The notes beneath the pieces were generated by a model that saw nothing but the letters and a program-made list of their open reading frames with translations, did not search any database and had not been told where the DNA came from. A stretch of DNA of 64,000 nt, from positions 18,946,551-19,010,550 of the forward strand of contig CM033106.1 in assembly GCA_019321725.1 (NCBI GenBank). The letters run 5' to 3'. The stretch is from Paulownia fortunei. Taxonomy: Eukaryota > Streptophyta > Magnoliopsida > Lamiales > Paulowniaceae. Of the stretch, positions 46,171 to 57,414 are shown one piece after another. The translations under genes were made by a program, and so were the position numbers. Every line of letters starts with the position of its first letter. Within the stretch, counting starts at the first letter, position 1.

Positions 46171-47966
46171 AGGTTATTAGTTATCCACTCTAGAGAATAG
46201 CACTTTCAAAATGAATGGACAATAGTTGAAGAGTTACTTAGGGGGTGGCACTAATCATCACAAGTCCGCTATCTCTTTTTTCGACTCTCCATAGAGACGA
46301 CAAAGTCAAGCTAACAACTATAAGTTAGAACTATTTCTCCATATCTCTTTTCGTTGTTTGTTTGTTTCTCCTTTGTTTGTAAGTGCTTTTCTTTTGCCCA
46401 CTCTCTTTTGGTATCCCCCTTGTGTGTTATAAGTTTTCATTTTCTTGGTGGTGTGTGGACTTTACATGGACTCAAATAGACTCATGTTTTAGAAGGAACA
46501 CTTTACTCACGACGGAGTCTTTCTTCTTCCCCTTATATTTTTTCTTGTTTCAACATTGAGGACAATGTTGTATTTACATTTAGGAGTAGTGGGAAATTAA
46601 GAATCTTGAGCAAATATTTTCAATTGTTGGTGAACTATGTGTGATTTATATGAATTGTGTGATGAACGTCTAAGAGTAAGCATGTTTTAATTGTCCAACT
46701 TGATTAAGTTTATGTTTGAGATTGATTGATTTATGTTAATGATCAATAGCCTATGATGAGTTTTAATTGGTATTGTATATAATTTTATAAGAAGGAAGAT
46801 TGCTAGTCATGTAACATGGTGATTCTTGTGTAGAATTGATCTTTGTCATGATTGATGAATTTATGTTGAGCACATAGTATCAAAACTTTATGAATTATGT
46901 GTTGCTTAGGTACGACTTTGCATCCAATGAGTTATTTTGGTCAACATGAGGTATTCTAAAACTTGCTTGAATATACTTTGAGGTGAAATTCTAAATAATT
47001 AGCAAATTTTGGAAATAATTTAGGCCATCTTTAACTCAGCCTTTTAAGCCTACCATCACTAGCTACCCTATTGGATCTTTTACAAAGAATGGCATATGCA
47101 ACACATATGAATGACCACCATTCAACTTTATTTTTTGTAGCTTATTATAACCTATCTTTGTAACCCAAAAAACATGTTTAATATCCCTAAGAAGACTTAA
47201 TGTATAACATCTTATGCCCGATTTTAAGTGGGAATCATGCGGAGACATTTTGGGCTTGAAAAAATTATAATTGGGCATATGAGCATGATAGATGTGAAAA
47301 GAAGTCTACAACCCATAGAGACAAAAAGAAATAAGTTTGGGTTGTGAAAGCAAAAGAACATGAAATGACGATTTGGATTCATTAAAAAAATAAATAAAAT
47401 AGAAGAAGAAAAGAAAAAGAAAAAGAGATGAAAAAGAAAGAAAAGAAAAATGTGCAAAAGAAAAATGAAAAGAAGTGAAGAAAAGAAAAGCAAGAAGGAG
47501 AGTGAGATTTTACGTACAACACAATATGCTCTCTTGCATTGCTTTCTCCTTACCCTTCTTTGTAGCTAATACCTAGGTCTTACTTTATGAGTTTATTAAA
47601 GCCCTAATGATCCATATTTGTGAGTGTTTACATTTGTGGAGAAGATGTATGAAAAGCAAGCTATTGGAATAGTGAAAACTTTTGAGAGAGATCAAGGGAA
47701 TCATTGATTTGCATAATTCGAACTAAAGCATGTATGAAACTTAAAATTGACTATATACACATACACTTTTAGATTTTGGGACAAAATAAATTTTGCATGA
47801 GTTTTATAATGTTACTTGATTAGTCGTTTGACTGATTTCTAGAATTCTGTGCAATTGTTAATTTGTTAGGGCATGTTTTGGAAAATCAAGATAAATTATT
47901 CATAATCAAATTATGAGCTTATGTTTAGTTTGATTTATAACTTTGCTCGAGGACGAGCAATAGATA
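46171..47966 (+). other. Athila-like 3' non-coding region
   Basis: About 1.8 kb between integrase and the polypurine tract, as is normal for Athila/Tat elements, some of which carry an envelope-like ORF here; I see none. It includes the 'gaggacaatgt' landmark (46558-46568) and an A/G-rich stretch at 47395-47510 made of AAAAGAAGAA-type words. The hydrophobic minus-strand frame at 47224-47493 is only the complement of that purine run. Confidence 0.65.
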
Positions 47967-49674
47967 AGTTTGGGGTTAGTTTAAAAACTCATAATTCAAC
48001 ACATTTTTTACACTCCCAATAGCACAAATTTGGATGTTTTATAACACAATTGATAGATTTGCGCACTTATCTTTTGATATATGATGTGTAGCTACAAATT
48101 CAAAAGAAAAGAGGTTGAAAAATGAAGAAAATATTGGAAAATGGTGAAAGCAGTCATACCCTGGCACCATAAAGGACGCTGCGATGCTAACTAACAGTGG
48201 AAAACTACAGCCTTCACGCCTCGACACTACGGTGCCAAAAAATGATGGAGCAAAATAGAGAGGTTAGGGCCGCAGTGCAAGTTTCTTGCATGCAGCGCCA
48301 TTGCCAAAAACACCCCGAAAGCCAACATAGAGTTTAGCACCATGACGCCACGTCCAGTAACATAAAAGATGTTGACATTGTTTTTGTGCGAAAAGTGGCC
48401 ATCAATCATGAATTTTGCCATTTTTTTATTACATGCATTTTTGATACACTTGTTACATCACACTCTATGTAAAACAATATATATACACTACGCACTCTTA
48501 TCCATATCATAATATATACCACATACATTTTACATACTTTTTACACACAATTCTCTCAATTCTCTCATTTAATTAACAGACTCCCATACACACACCACTC
48601 ATCATCCACCTATAATACACCATACCCATCACTATTGGAGCATAAGGAAGTGGAATTGAATCCAAGAGGATGAGTAAACTAGCTTTAGCTTGAGAAATCA
48701 AGTGAAGAATTGATCTGACATGAATTTTGAATGATTATCCTACACATCAGTTTTCTCATTCAACCTTAAATGTTATGACCTTTTGAAGTTAGGAAAAAAA
48801 TAGCATTATACTTGATCATGTTCGTACATATTAGTTATTTACTGAATCAATGTTTGCTTCCAATCAAACTTGAGCAATTTCATTTTTGGAGTCAAAATAT
48901 GACGTTCTTGATTGGGTTGTAATTTTCTTCCTTGAATTTTTATTAATTTTATTTAACTTTGAGAAATATTATGAACCCATGATGTTGAAATACAAGTGGT
49001 GCTTTCTTTATTCAATATGAGCTAAATTACTTGTAGTCAAGGCTTGGAAAGCCATTTCATAGATTTATGAGTTAATATCTTATTCATGGTTTGGATGTTG
49101 TTGAAATTGTGTTGAGCATGTATTATGTGTTTAATACTTATTGATGTTTGGCCAAGTTTGAAAGGGTCTGTATTGTTGTGATTTAGACTAAAAGATAGTG
49201 TTGCAACAAGTGCTCCTTTAGGATTTAGTATATGAAATAGTGATAGATGTAAAGTCGAAAGTTAGTGAAGTTCATAGAGTCTATTGCATGGTTAACTGGT
49301 TAAACCTATTATAGACATATAGTCGGTTACTATTTAATGGTAGAATTGATATGTCTTGAGAGAGAGTATCAAGTATAAGCAGAAGTCCCATTGTCGAATG
49401 ATCAAACGCTCATCTTCACCATAAATTTGTGCAACTCATAATGAAGTAAAATGGTGATACATGTTCTTGACCCCTTTCTCCCTTGATTTCAATCTTATGC
49501 TTTTCTTGGCTTTTATAGTTGCTTTGTTAATTTGTTTAGTTTTGCTTTTAATTCATTCATCGAAACTACAATAAATTAAATATAGCCAGGTTGTTTATAT
49601 TCAATACTTGCATATATGCTCCCTAGGGACACGATAAACTTTATTCTCACACACTCTATTACTTATGGCTAGTG
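47967..49674 (+). repeat. Athila-like PPT and 3' LTR (limits approximate)
   Basis: The sequence CTCGAGGACGAGCAA (47946-47960), then AAGTTTGGGG (47967-47976), is the standard Athila/Tat polypurine tract context, so the LTR starts at about 47976. It is about 1.7 kb and ends near 49674, after 'gctccctagggacacgataaac', which resembles the usual LTR tail. A GC-rich patch at 48150-48370 repeats words such as GCACCAT, GACGC and GCAGCGCC. The exact right end cannot be set because no second LTR or target duplication is seen. Confidence 0.65.
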
Positions 49675-50754
49675 TAGTTGCTAGTCCATGTTGCATATAC
49701 AACATGCACACCACAGCCCAAGCTCAGTAGGTGATGTGTGAACTTTGCCTGCATCTGCTAAACCAATAGGCAAATTATCACCCAATGAGTTGGGTGGGTG
49801 AATAGCTAGGCGACGAAATTGCGTAGCCCTATTCATCAAGTGAAGGTTACTTGATGGGTAGCAAGCCCAAACGGGTGACAGACCGGCAAAAGCCTGCATG
49901 TTGTTGTGCATCTGGGATGTTTGATACAAGGTAAATAGCTTGCATACCTATTGGTGTGTGACCAAACAGCAGATGGCATGTCGCCCGTATCTTATCTCAT
50001 GTAGAAAATTTAATATTTAAAATTTTAAATTAATAGTTAATTTTAAATTCACTTTAATTATTACCCTTAGATTGACTTAGACTTTAGCTCGAGTGGATCA
50101 TATAGTATAAGGCCCATAATCATCCCTTTATGTATGTGTGGTAGATGCATGAATAGATTTATTTAATGCTTTTCTATAATTATGTTTGCAATCATTAGGA
50201 ATAGTGTAACATTAAATAAACAAACTAAGAAAATGATGAGGTCTTGGTAAAGATGGAATCCTCACTTCAAATTCCGTTAAGTATAAGAATTATAAATAAA
50301 TTCTATAACAAGTGTAAATGGGCAATACTGGGCTAGGCCAATCATCCAAGCCTTTCATCAAAAGTAGTCAACAAGTGAAGTGCTGCTATACTTAGTTTGT
50401 TGGTAAGAGTCGTAGGATGTGTTAAGTGGAGGAAATATCTGTGACCACTACTGGCATAAGATGCCCATGGGGTAGGCGGGCTGATGGGACATACTTTAGT
50501 TATCTTGCTCAAATAGATGTTTGATGGGTAATGCTTGACGCTTAGTACTATATGAGCTCATAAAATTAAATTATATGGGAAGTAGTGAGGCAAAATATCT
50601 TGAGGGTTGCATGGGGAGGTAATTGTTAATGTATTAGCTACTTTTTAATTTTATTATATGGACTCATAAAATCACTAGAAAATAATATTTTCTGAATTTT
50701 ATTTAGATGGTGATGGATTTCAAATAAAATAGTCGAAAACATTTATAATTAAAA
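49675..50754 (+). other. Element F 5' leader (5' LTR missing)
   Basis: A plus-strand copia leader. From about 50050 on it parallels E 40970-41760 ('acccttagattgac', 'gctcgagtggatca', 'gatgtttgatgggtaatgct', 'gagggttgcatgggga'). The first 330 bases are a copy-specific, less AT-rich insert with several hairpins, in the same place as the inserts of A, B and E. No LTR or primer site precedes it; it abuts the Athila-like LTR. The leader continues at 53501 after an inserted gypsy LTR. Confidence 0.75.
49779..49796. other. Hairpin in element F leader insert
   Basis: CACCCAA and TTGGGTG form a perfect seven-base stem around the loop TGAG. Another stem in the same insert pairs CATGTTG with CAACATG around a six-base loop (about 49688-49707). 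Confidence 0.75.
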
Positions 50755-53500
50755 TATCACACCTCTGTCTATATACATAAAAATAGTTTTTATAAAGTAA
50801 CATATATGTGTGTGCATGTACATTTTCTTTTTCTTTTTACACTCAATCATAACACTGAGAAAGAGTAAAGCATTTTCATGCTAAGACCCTATTTAGAAGT
50901 AGACAACTATTTATGTATAATATCCCTCATAATCACCCCACACTCCAAATTATTTACAATAAGATTTCAAAAGTTACATATAATATAAGATCCTAAAATA
51001 TAATACAACCGACTTTAAAATCAAAACAACAGTCCCCAAAATATCCCAACAAGTTGTCATTTACGTATAGTAACCTTTGAAAGCCTGTAAAAGCTCCAAT
51101 GGCTAGCCAAGTAAACTAGGGATCTTAGTATTCACCATACTCGCCTATAATGCATGAACTACGTGAGCGAACACACGATAAGTAAAAATCATGCATGCCA
51201 AAAACATGATATCAATTTGAAACATCGTGCAATACATTTCTAAAATATCATGCTAAAAATATATACTTGCGAATCAAAAAATTTCACTCAAAATCATTTC
51301 ATAGGACGTTGGCCTATCTTTGATGTGCTGAAAAGAGCTCTGCACAATATCAATAATCAAATGGCCGATCTCAAATTAACACAGTCAAGTGGACCATCCT
51401 CCATGACCACCAGACATCTACACCCTATTTGTCTCTATGATCAGCCAAGAAGTATCCCACCTATGGTGTCGATCACAAAAAGGACACTCAAGTGGACCAT
51501 CCTTTCAAGATCTACCAAAAGTAGACCCCTTCTCTTCCCCTATGATTACCTAGAAGTATCCTACTTGCAGCACCCAAAATATCATATAAGCATGCCTCAG
51601 TGCACTAGTAGTGGGCAAAAAAAATACCTTTGTAACGTACCTGTTCCTTTCATGAAAATCTCAATTCTAACCATATGTCATGCACGCATGTTTAAATGCA
51701 CATGAATAGTATGTTCAATGAAATGAAAGTCATTTTGCTCTAACCATGTTTTGTACATCATCAGCATCATAAGGTACATAATATATTTGTTATCAAATCT
51801 ATTCAAATGTCATTAACACATTTGGTATAAATACTTCAAGACATACTATGTCCACATATTATAGTTGTAAATGGATTTTTACTTACCTTTAACCTTGTTG
51901 GTGGCTTACTCTAGGTGTTTTAAGTGTTCATTTCCAACCTTAAGTGGACAAAAACCTATAATATTATTCAACATTAAACACCATCCCCAAATTGGCAAGT
52001 TCTTAATACACCTAATCTCATATTAAGACTTTGAACACTAAGGTTAACTAGGTAACAATCAAACTTTTTAAGTTACAAACTAGGACCTAAAATAGTCCCA
52101 TAACTACCTTAATTTCTCATCTTAAATGTATGTTAAACCAATATAATTGAAGTATTGACCCCCATGTATAGAAAAATCAAGTCTCTAATCATTAAAACTC
52201 AATAACAACATGTAGGGATTAAAATATGGCGAAATATCAAAGTAAACAGATTCCAATTTTGCATTTTACCTTGATGTCCAATTGAGTTTCATGAAGATTT
52301 TCACACCTTTAAGCATATTCAATCACTCCAAAAAAAATTTTATAATTAGATAAATATAATTAAAGATAACCATGTCCATACCTTCATTAAAATAATGGAT
52401 TTAGCTCAACAAAATCGATCCTCTTCGCATAACACTAAAACTGAAAGTTTTATAGTGACAATTTTGAGTACCTCTTCAATTATCATACCATATTTCAACT
52501 TCTAACCTATCCAAACTTACATCCATAACCTATAATTCTACCTATAGTGGTTCCTACTAAGGTTTTGCAATAAAAAATCCTTATTTTATGCATGATAAAA
52601 CCAGCAATAACACCTTAACATCATTGTCAATAAGAATAGAAGCTTTAAAAATCAAGAACCCTTAAAGAATAAAAACCTATGCCAAAAATGTAGGGCTAAG
52701 CTCACCTAGGCACAGTTTCAGCTTCAACTTGTTTATTACCACTTCCCTTTGCTTGTTTTGCCTTCTCTTTCACTTGGAATCACTTCAGAACAACTTGGAC
52801 TAATTAGTATAGAGGTTTGGAAGGTGAAAAAACTCATAAAATGGTTTTTAGTCGTGGTTTATTGCTTAGGAATGAAAAAAGGCTTGAGGTGGCTAAGCTG
52901 AGGTGGCAAAGTTTGACGTGTTATCGTGTGATAAACATTTGATTTTCCACCCTTCTTTGCAAGATTAAATCAAGTTTTATGAACACTTATGTGCTTATTT
53001 ACAACCTATTTCAATTTCCATAAGATCCCATAATTATTTTCAACACTAAATTCTAAATCATTCTTGTTACACGATAATTTGATAGTTTTATACACACATA
53101 GACCTTTTAATATCATGTCTCCATCATAGGATATCATGGTTGATACCCCATGAATAAAAATTATCAATATATATACTTTTTAATACATTGATCGAACTAA
53201 ATCAAATCATGTAAGCTTACTGATATCATCTTCCACAATTCTAAAATAATATGTAACCTATGAATATTGAACATATTGATAACCTAATTTTTCTTCTTAG
53301 CTCACTATAAAATTGATTACTTAGGTTAGGGAAGATCGACAACTAACACCAAAGAAGAGTTTTAGAAATTTAACGATTAAATTCTATTACAAGATTAAAT
53401 AAATAATTTTATAGCATTTATCAATATAATCAACATATGAATAATGTATAATATATGAATGATATTGGCCAAGTAAGTAATGTGAGACTTGGATATTACA
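50755..53500 (-). mobile_element. Gypsy-type LTR, copy 2, inserted in element F leader
   Basis: About 2.75 kb, homologous to 1-2622. On the minus strand it starts TGTAATATCCAAGTCTC. The left flank TAAAA (50750-50754) and right flank TAAAG (53501-53505) fit an imperfect five-base duplication of the site, since the uninterrupted leader in B reads ATTAAAGACC on the sense strand. With the boundary set this way the minus-strand 3' end is GTGATA rather than a canonical CA, so that end may be altered. No internal gypsy region is attached, so it is probably a solo LTR. The 151-codon frame at 51250-51705 lies inside it on the antisense strand and is not regarded as a gene. Confidence 0.75.
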
Positions 53501-54420
53501 TAAAGAGCTTTTATAAATAAATAAGCTGTTGAATGTATGCTTATTTTATGCCTTGCATTTTTGTAGCTATTTTATTTTAAAAATGGCAAAAAATCCACTT
53601 GCATAAATTTTGGACATAAATAAACTTACTGGTCCCACCTATGTTGATTGCTGAGGTACCTTCGGATTGTTCTCCAATCTAGAAAGAGGGCTTATGTCCT
53701 TGATATGACACCATCATTGGCTCATGCCAACGAACACTATTGAGGAAGAGGTTGCAGAATACCACAAGCAAGTTGAGGATGATCTGTAATTTCGATGTTA
53801 TATGATAGCATCAATATCGAATTAGTTGTAGAGGCAACGTGAGAATATGGCACACGCTGCCGATATTCACCTTCATTTAAAAAAATTGTATGTTGAGCAT
53901 ACTAGGTAGGTGAGCTTTTTTGATGCTATATAATGAAAGGCTCTTTGCTCCAAGATCATGAACTGAAGATAATAGCCTTGATCGAAAGGCTCAAGTCCCT
54001 TATAGCATTATGGATAATGAACTCTATGTGGATCTTATCCTATATTCTTTGCCACCTTTATTCGACTCTTTTGTGGTTAAATTCAACATAAGATAAAACT
54101 AGCCTTGTTGAGCTGGTCAACATGTTGAAAACTGCAGAATCCACCATGAAGAAAGAAAAGTATGTCTTGCTCGTTGGCTATTCATCAAAATCTAAGACCA
54201 AAAAGTAGGGGAAAAAAATAAAGAATAAGGGTTCTTCTAAGAAGGCCAAGAGCATGAAGGCCTCCAAAAGATTAAAGAAGGTTTCTAAGGCTGAGGACGA
54301 GTGCCAATACATTAGCAAGTCAGAGTAATGGAAAAGGAATTGTAAGGAGTACCTTGCAAGTCACCAGAAAAGTTTTGTTATGTTCTTTGTTAAAGTTAAC
54401 CTTTTAGTTAATGATTTTTC
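53501..54420 (+). pseudogene. gag: Element F gag
   Basis: The start codon at 53583 is in the context ATGGCAAAAAATCCACTTGC, as in B, but a TAA ends the frame after seven codons. Remains then follow of INKLTGPTYVD (53620-53660), the LDMTPSLAHANEHY segment near 53695-53745, the central Gag region (54000-54130) and KKEKYVLLVGYSSKSKTKK (54150-54205). A basic linker is followed by a damaged zinc knuckle (CQYISKSE, 54302 on) in which the second Cys is Ile and the His position is lost. The length and order equal the Gag of B. Confidence 0.85.
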
Positions 54421-55800
54421 TTGGGTATTAGATATCATCTATGATGCTCATCTATATAATGATTTGAAGGTGATAACAAGAAGCAGGGAGCTAAGTAGAG
54501 GTGAGCGGATCCTATAGCTTGGGAATGGAGCAAAGGTTGCTACATTAACCATATGAATTGTCTACTTAGCATTAGGATATGATAGTAGGATAGTTTTAAA
54601 TAATTATCTTTATATTCCAAAACTAATAAAAAACTTTATCTCTATTCATATTTTGGATAGAGAGGGTTATTATTTTATGATAAAAAATGGAAGTTGTTCC
54701 ATTTATTATCATTATTCTTTAGTTCAAGTTGGAATATTGACAAATAATTTACATATAGTCCAACACCAAAACTACATCTTGCATATTCAACAAAGCAACA
54801 AAAGAAAATTAGATGATCATAGTTCCTCACACTTGTAGCATGCTAGACAAGGTCGTATCTCCAATAAAAAAATCTACAAGATGGCACACTTGCTTGACCT
54901 TACAAACTTGTAAGAAATACCAATTTGAATATCTTGTCTTAAGGGAAAGATGAGCAAGTCACCATCTGTTTGTCAAGTGGAGCATGTTACAAATGCCTTT
55001 GATTTGATCCACATAGATGTATACGGGCCACTAAGTGTTAGTACCTAAGAAAACTACCACAACTTTATTACCTTTACCAACAATTACTCTAAGTATGGGT
55101 ATTTGTGTCTTTTAAGATACAAGTCTAAAGCTCTTCAATGGTTCAAAGACTTTAGGTAGGAAGTACAGAAACAAACTAGACAAAGTAATAAAACTATTTG
55201 ATCTGATCTAGAAGGTAAGTAGTTAGGCTCAAAGTTTCTTGTTATCTAAGAGAGGATAACTCTCTCGCAATGGACTCCGCCTGCTACTCCATAGTTGAAT
55301 GGGATAGTTTAATGCAAGAACCAACTTTGTTGGATATGGTTCGGTCTATGATGAGTTTTACTGGGATTTCTCTTTCATTCGGGGGATATGCTTTAGAAAT
55401 GGTTGCACATCTATTAAATAAAGTGCCTTCAAAGTCCATGCCCAAAAACACCATATGAGATATGGTGTGGCAGAACCTCATCTTATAAATACCTTAGGGT
55501 ATGGGGCTGCCCTGCTTATGTAAAGTAACTAGTTGGAGATAAGTTGGATGCTAGACACACCTTATGTAAGTTTGTAGGGTATCTAAAGGAATCCGTTAAA
55601 AAAGTTTCTATGACCCTCAGAACAAAAGGTGTTTGTTTCAAGGAATATCGCCTTCCTTGAGAAGGAGTTTCTACTAGATAGAAAAACAAAGGTCGTAGAA
55701 CTTGAAAAAATTCAAGAACCACAAAATACCCTTTAGAAAATAGTAGTGCCTGAACCACCAATAATTTACACTTCAATCACACAACCTCCTTGGAAATCTA
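54421..55800 (+). pseudogene. pol: Element F protease and integrase
   Basis: Protease remains begin with FSWVLDIIYDAHLYNDL (54417-54467), where the active-site DTG has been replaced. The integrase follows with KGKMSKSPSVCQVEHV (54943-54990), FDLIHIDVYGPLSVST (55000-55047, keeping the first catalytic Asp) and YSKYGYLCLLRYKSKA (55087-55133). The C-terminal region includes TPYEIWCGRTSSYKYLRVWG and CPAYVK (55445-55520), then a linker near 55640-55760. Several stops interrupt it. It parallels 23861-25290 of element B. Confidence 0.85.
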
Positions 55801-57400
55801 CGAGGATCTCAAGGCTACTTGAGAAGTAGTTTTTTGTTGGAAAACAAATATGAGAATTCTTTAGATAGTAATCCTAGGGATTATGTGAGAAGCAATGTCT
55901 AAATCGATGGAAAGATAGAAAGAGATCATGCAAGCAGAGATAGACTTCATGTACTCCATAAGGTATGGACCTTGGTAGACATCTTAGTAGATCCACCACA
56001 GGGTATTATACCATTAGTTGTAAATGAATCTACAAGTGGAAGCTTAAAGTAGATGAAAAGGTAGTGACCTAAAAGGCACGAGTAGATGCGAAGGGTACTC
56101 AAAAGTAAGGAATTATCTATGAAAAAACCTTCTCACTAATGGTGATGCTGAATCCATTCGGATATTATTTGCTAAATCTGGGTATTATGATTACGTGATA
56201 TGGCAAATGGAATCTTAAGGAAGATATATATATATGGGAACCAAAGGGCTTCATATCCAATGGAAGTGAGCAAAAGGTTTGCAAGCTCAAGAGGTCCATT
56301 ATGGACTCAAATAAGATTTCACAAATTGGAATTCGACGAGGCAATCAAATCATTTGGTTTCCTCAAGAATTCGGATGAAATGTATATGTACAAAAAGGTT
56401 AGTAGGAGCACAATAATATTTATTGTACTTTATATTGATGGCATCCTACTCATTGGGAATGATATAGGGATGTTCTAATCAACGAGAGCTTGGTTGTCTA
56501 CTCAATTCTCTATGAAGAATTTGGAAAAATATCATATATCTTGTGGATTAGGATCTATAGAGATAGATCCAAGATGATGATCAGACTATCCTAATCCAGT
56601 ACATGGATAAGATGCTAATGAGGTTTAGCATAGAAAACCCAAAAGAAGATTCTTACACCATGAGTCATTACTCATAGGATCTCTATTTCGAAATCTATAT
56701 CCTTAAAGACTCAAGAGATAAGAGAAAGAATAACCTGCATACCATATGCATACTATACTATGTATATGGCTTGATGTCATATATACTCTGAGTGTCACGA
56801 GAAGACATTAGTCTAATCCAAGCAACGAGCACTGGAAGGCCATAAAGATGATTTTGAAGTACTTATGAAAGACTAAGGATGTCTTCTTAGTTTACGACAA
56901 TAGAGAATTAAATCTAGAAAACTTCATTGATTCTAGCTTTTAATTTGATGTAGATAATTTAAAGTCTGCATCTAGATTCATATTTACCTTTAAATGGTAG
57001 GGAGATACATTGAAAGAGTTTGAAGCAGGAGAAGGCCACGAATTCCACCACCTAGGTTGAATACATCACTGCATATGATGAAGTGAAAGAGGGTTTTTGG
57101 ATGAAGAACTTCATCCAAGAGTTGGGCATGTTTTCGATTGTTGTTTGATCTAGTTAAAGTCTACTATGATAACAACAGAACCGTTGCACAAGCAAATGAG
57201 CCAATATCTCATCAAAGATTCAAATGCAATGAGACAGTACTGCCTGAACCAAGAGATCATTGATAGAGGCGATGTGAAAGGGTAGAGAATTTATTCTATA
57301 GAAAATATAGTTGATCTAATGATAAAGTCCTTAGCTCACAAAGTATTTGAAGGATATTTTGAGAAGATGGATCTTATATACATGGGTAATTAACTCTAGA
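55801..57400 (+). pseudogene. pol: Element F reverse transcriptase and RNase H
   Basis: The RT begins near 55885 (EIMQAEIDFMYSIR). The palm includes ESIRILFAKSGYYDYVIWQM (about 56150-56210) and, after a frame change, FDEAIKSFGFLKNSDEMYMY and KKVSRSTIIFIVLYIDGILL (frame 56200-56478). The active site is Y-I-D-G at 56431-56442 instead of YVDD. DVKTAFLNG, with the first catalytic Asp, is deleted between 56210 and 56240. RNase H remains run from about 56900 to 57390, including the region of TTAEYI-like and 'gtctactatgataacaacag' (YYDNN). Many stops. Confidence 0.86.
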
Positions 57401-57414
57401 GGTAAGTAGGAGAT
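57401..57414 (+). other. Polypurine tract of element F
   Basis: GGTAAGTAGGAGAT adjoins the LTR start. Relative to A and B (GCAAGTGGGAGAT) it has lost purity through two changes. Confidence 0.8.

Larger units (their letters stand above)
43450..49674 (+). mobile_element. Athila-like Ty3/gypsy element, 5' truncated
   Basis: A plus-strand element running from just before the RT to a 3' LTR: RT (43450-44430), RNase H (44430-44960), integrase (44990-46170), a long non-coding 3' region, a polypurine tract and an LTR. The assignment rests on protein remains such as LSHLKYAYLDDANSLSVII and WVSLIQYVLKKGGMVVVKND, and on the landmark 'caacattgaggacaatgttg' (46551-46570), which follows integrase in Athila/Tat elements. 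Gag, protease and the 5' LTR are absent. The left junction is with copia D and the right with copia F, in opposite orientations, so the locus was rearranged or deleted after insertion. Confidence 0.85.

Noticed and set aside
47224..47493. Minus-strand frame giving a very hydrophobic Phe/Leu-rich protein
   Set aside because: It is the complement of an A/G-rich simple-sequence run in the Athila-like 3' region, not a membrane protein gene.
51250..51705. 151-codon plus-strand open frame, the longest in the window
   Set aside because: It lies wholly inside a gypsy LTR, antisense to it, shows no known domain, and the homologous first copy (1-2622) does not keep the frame.
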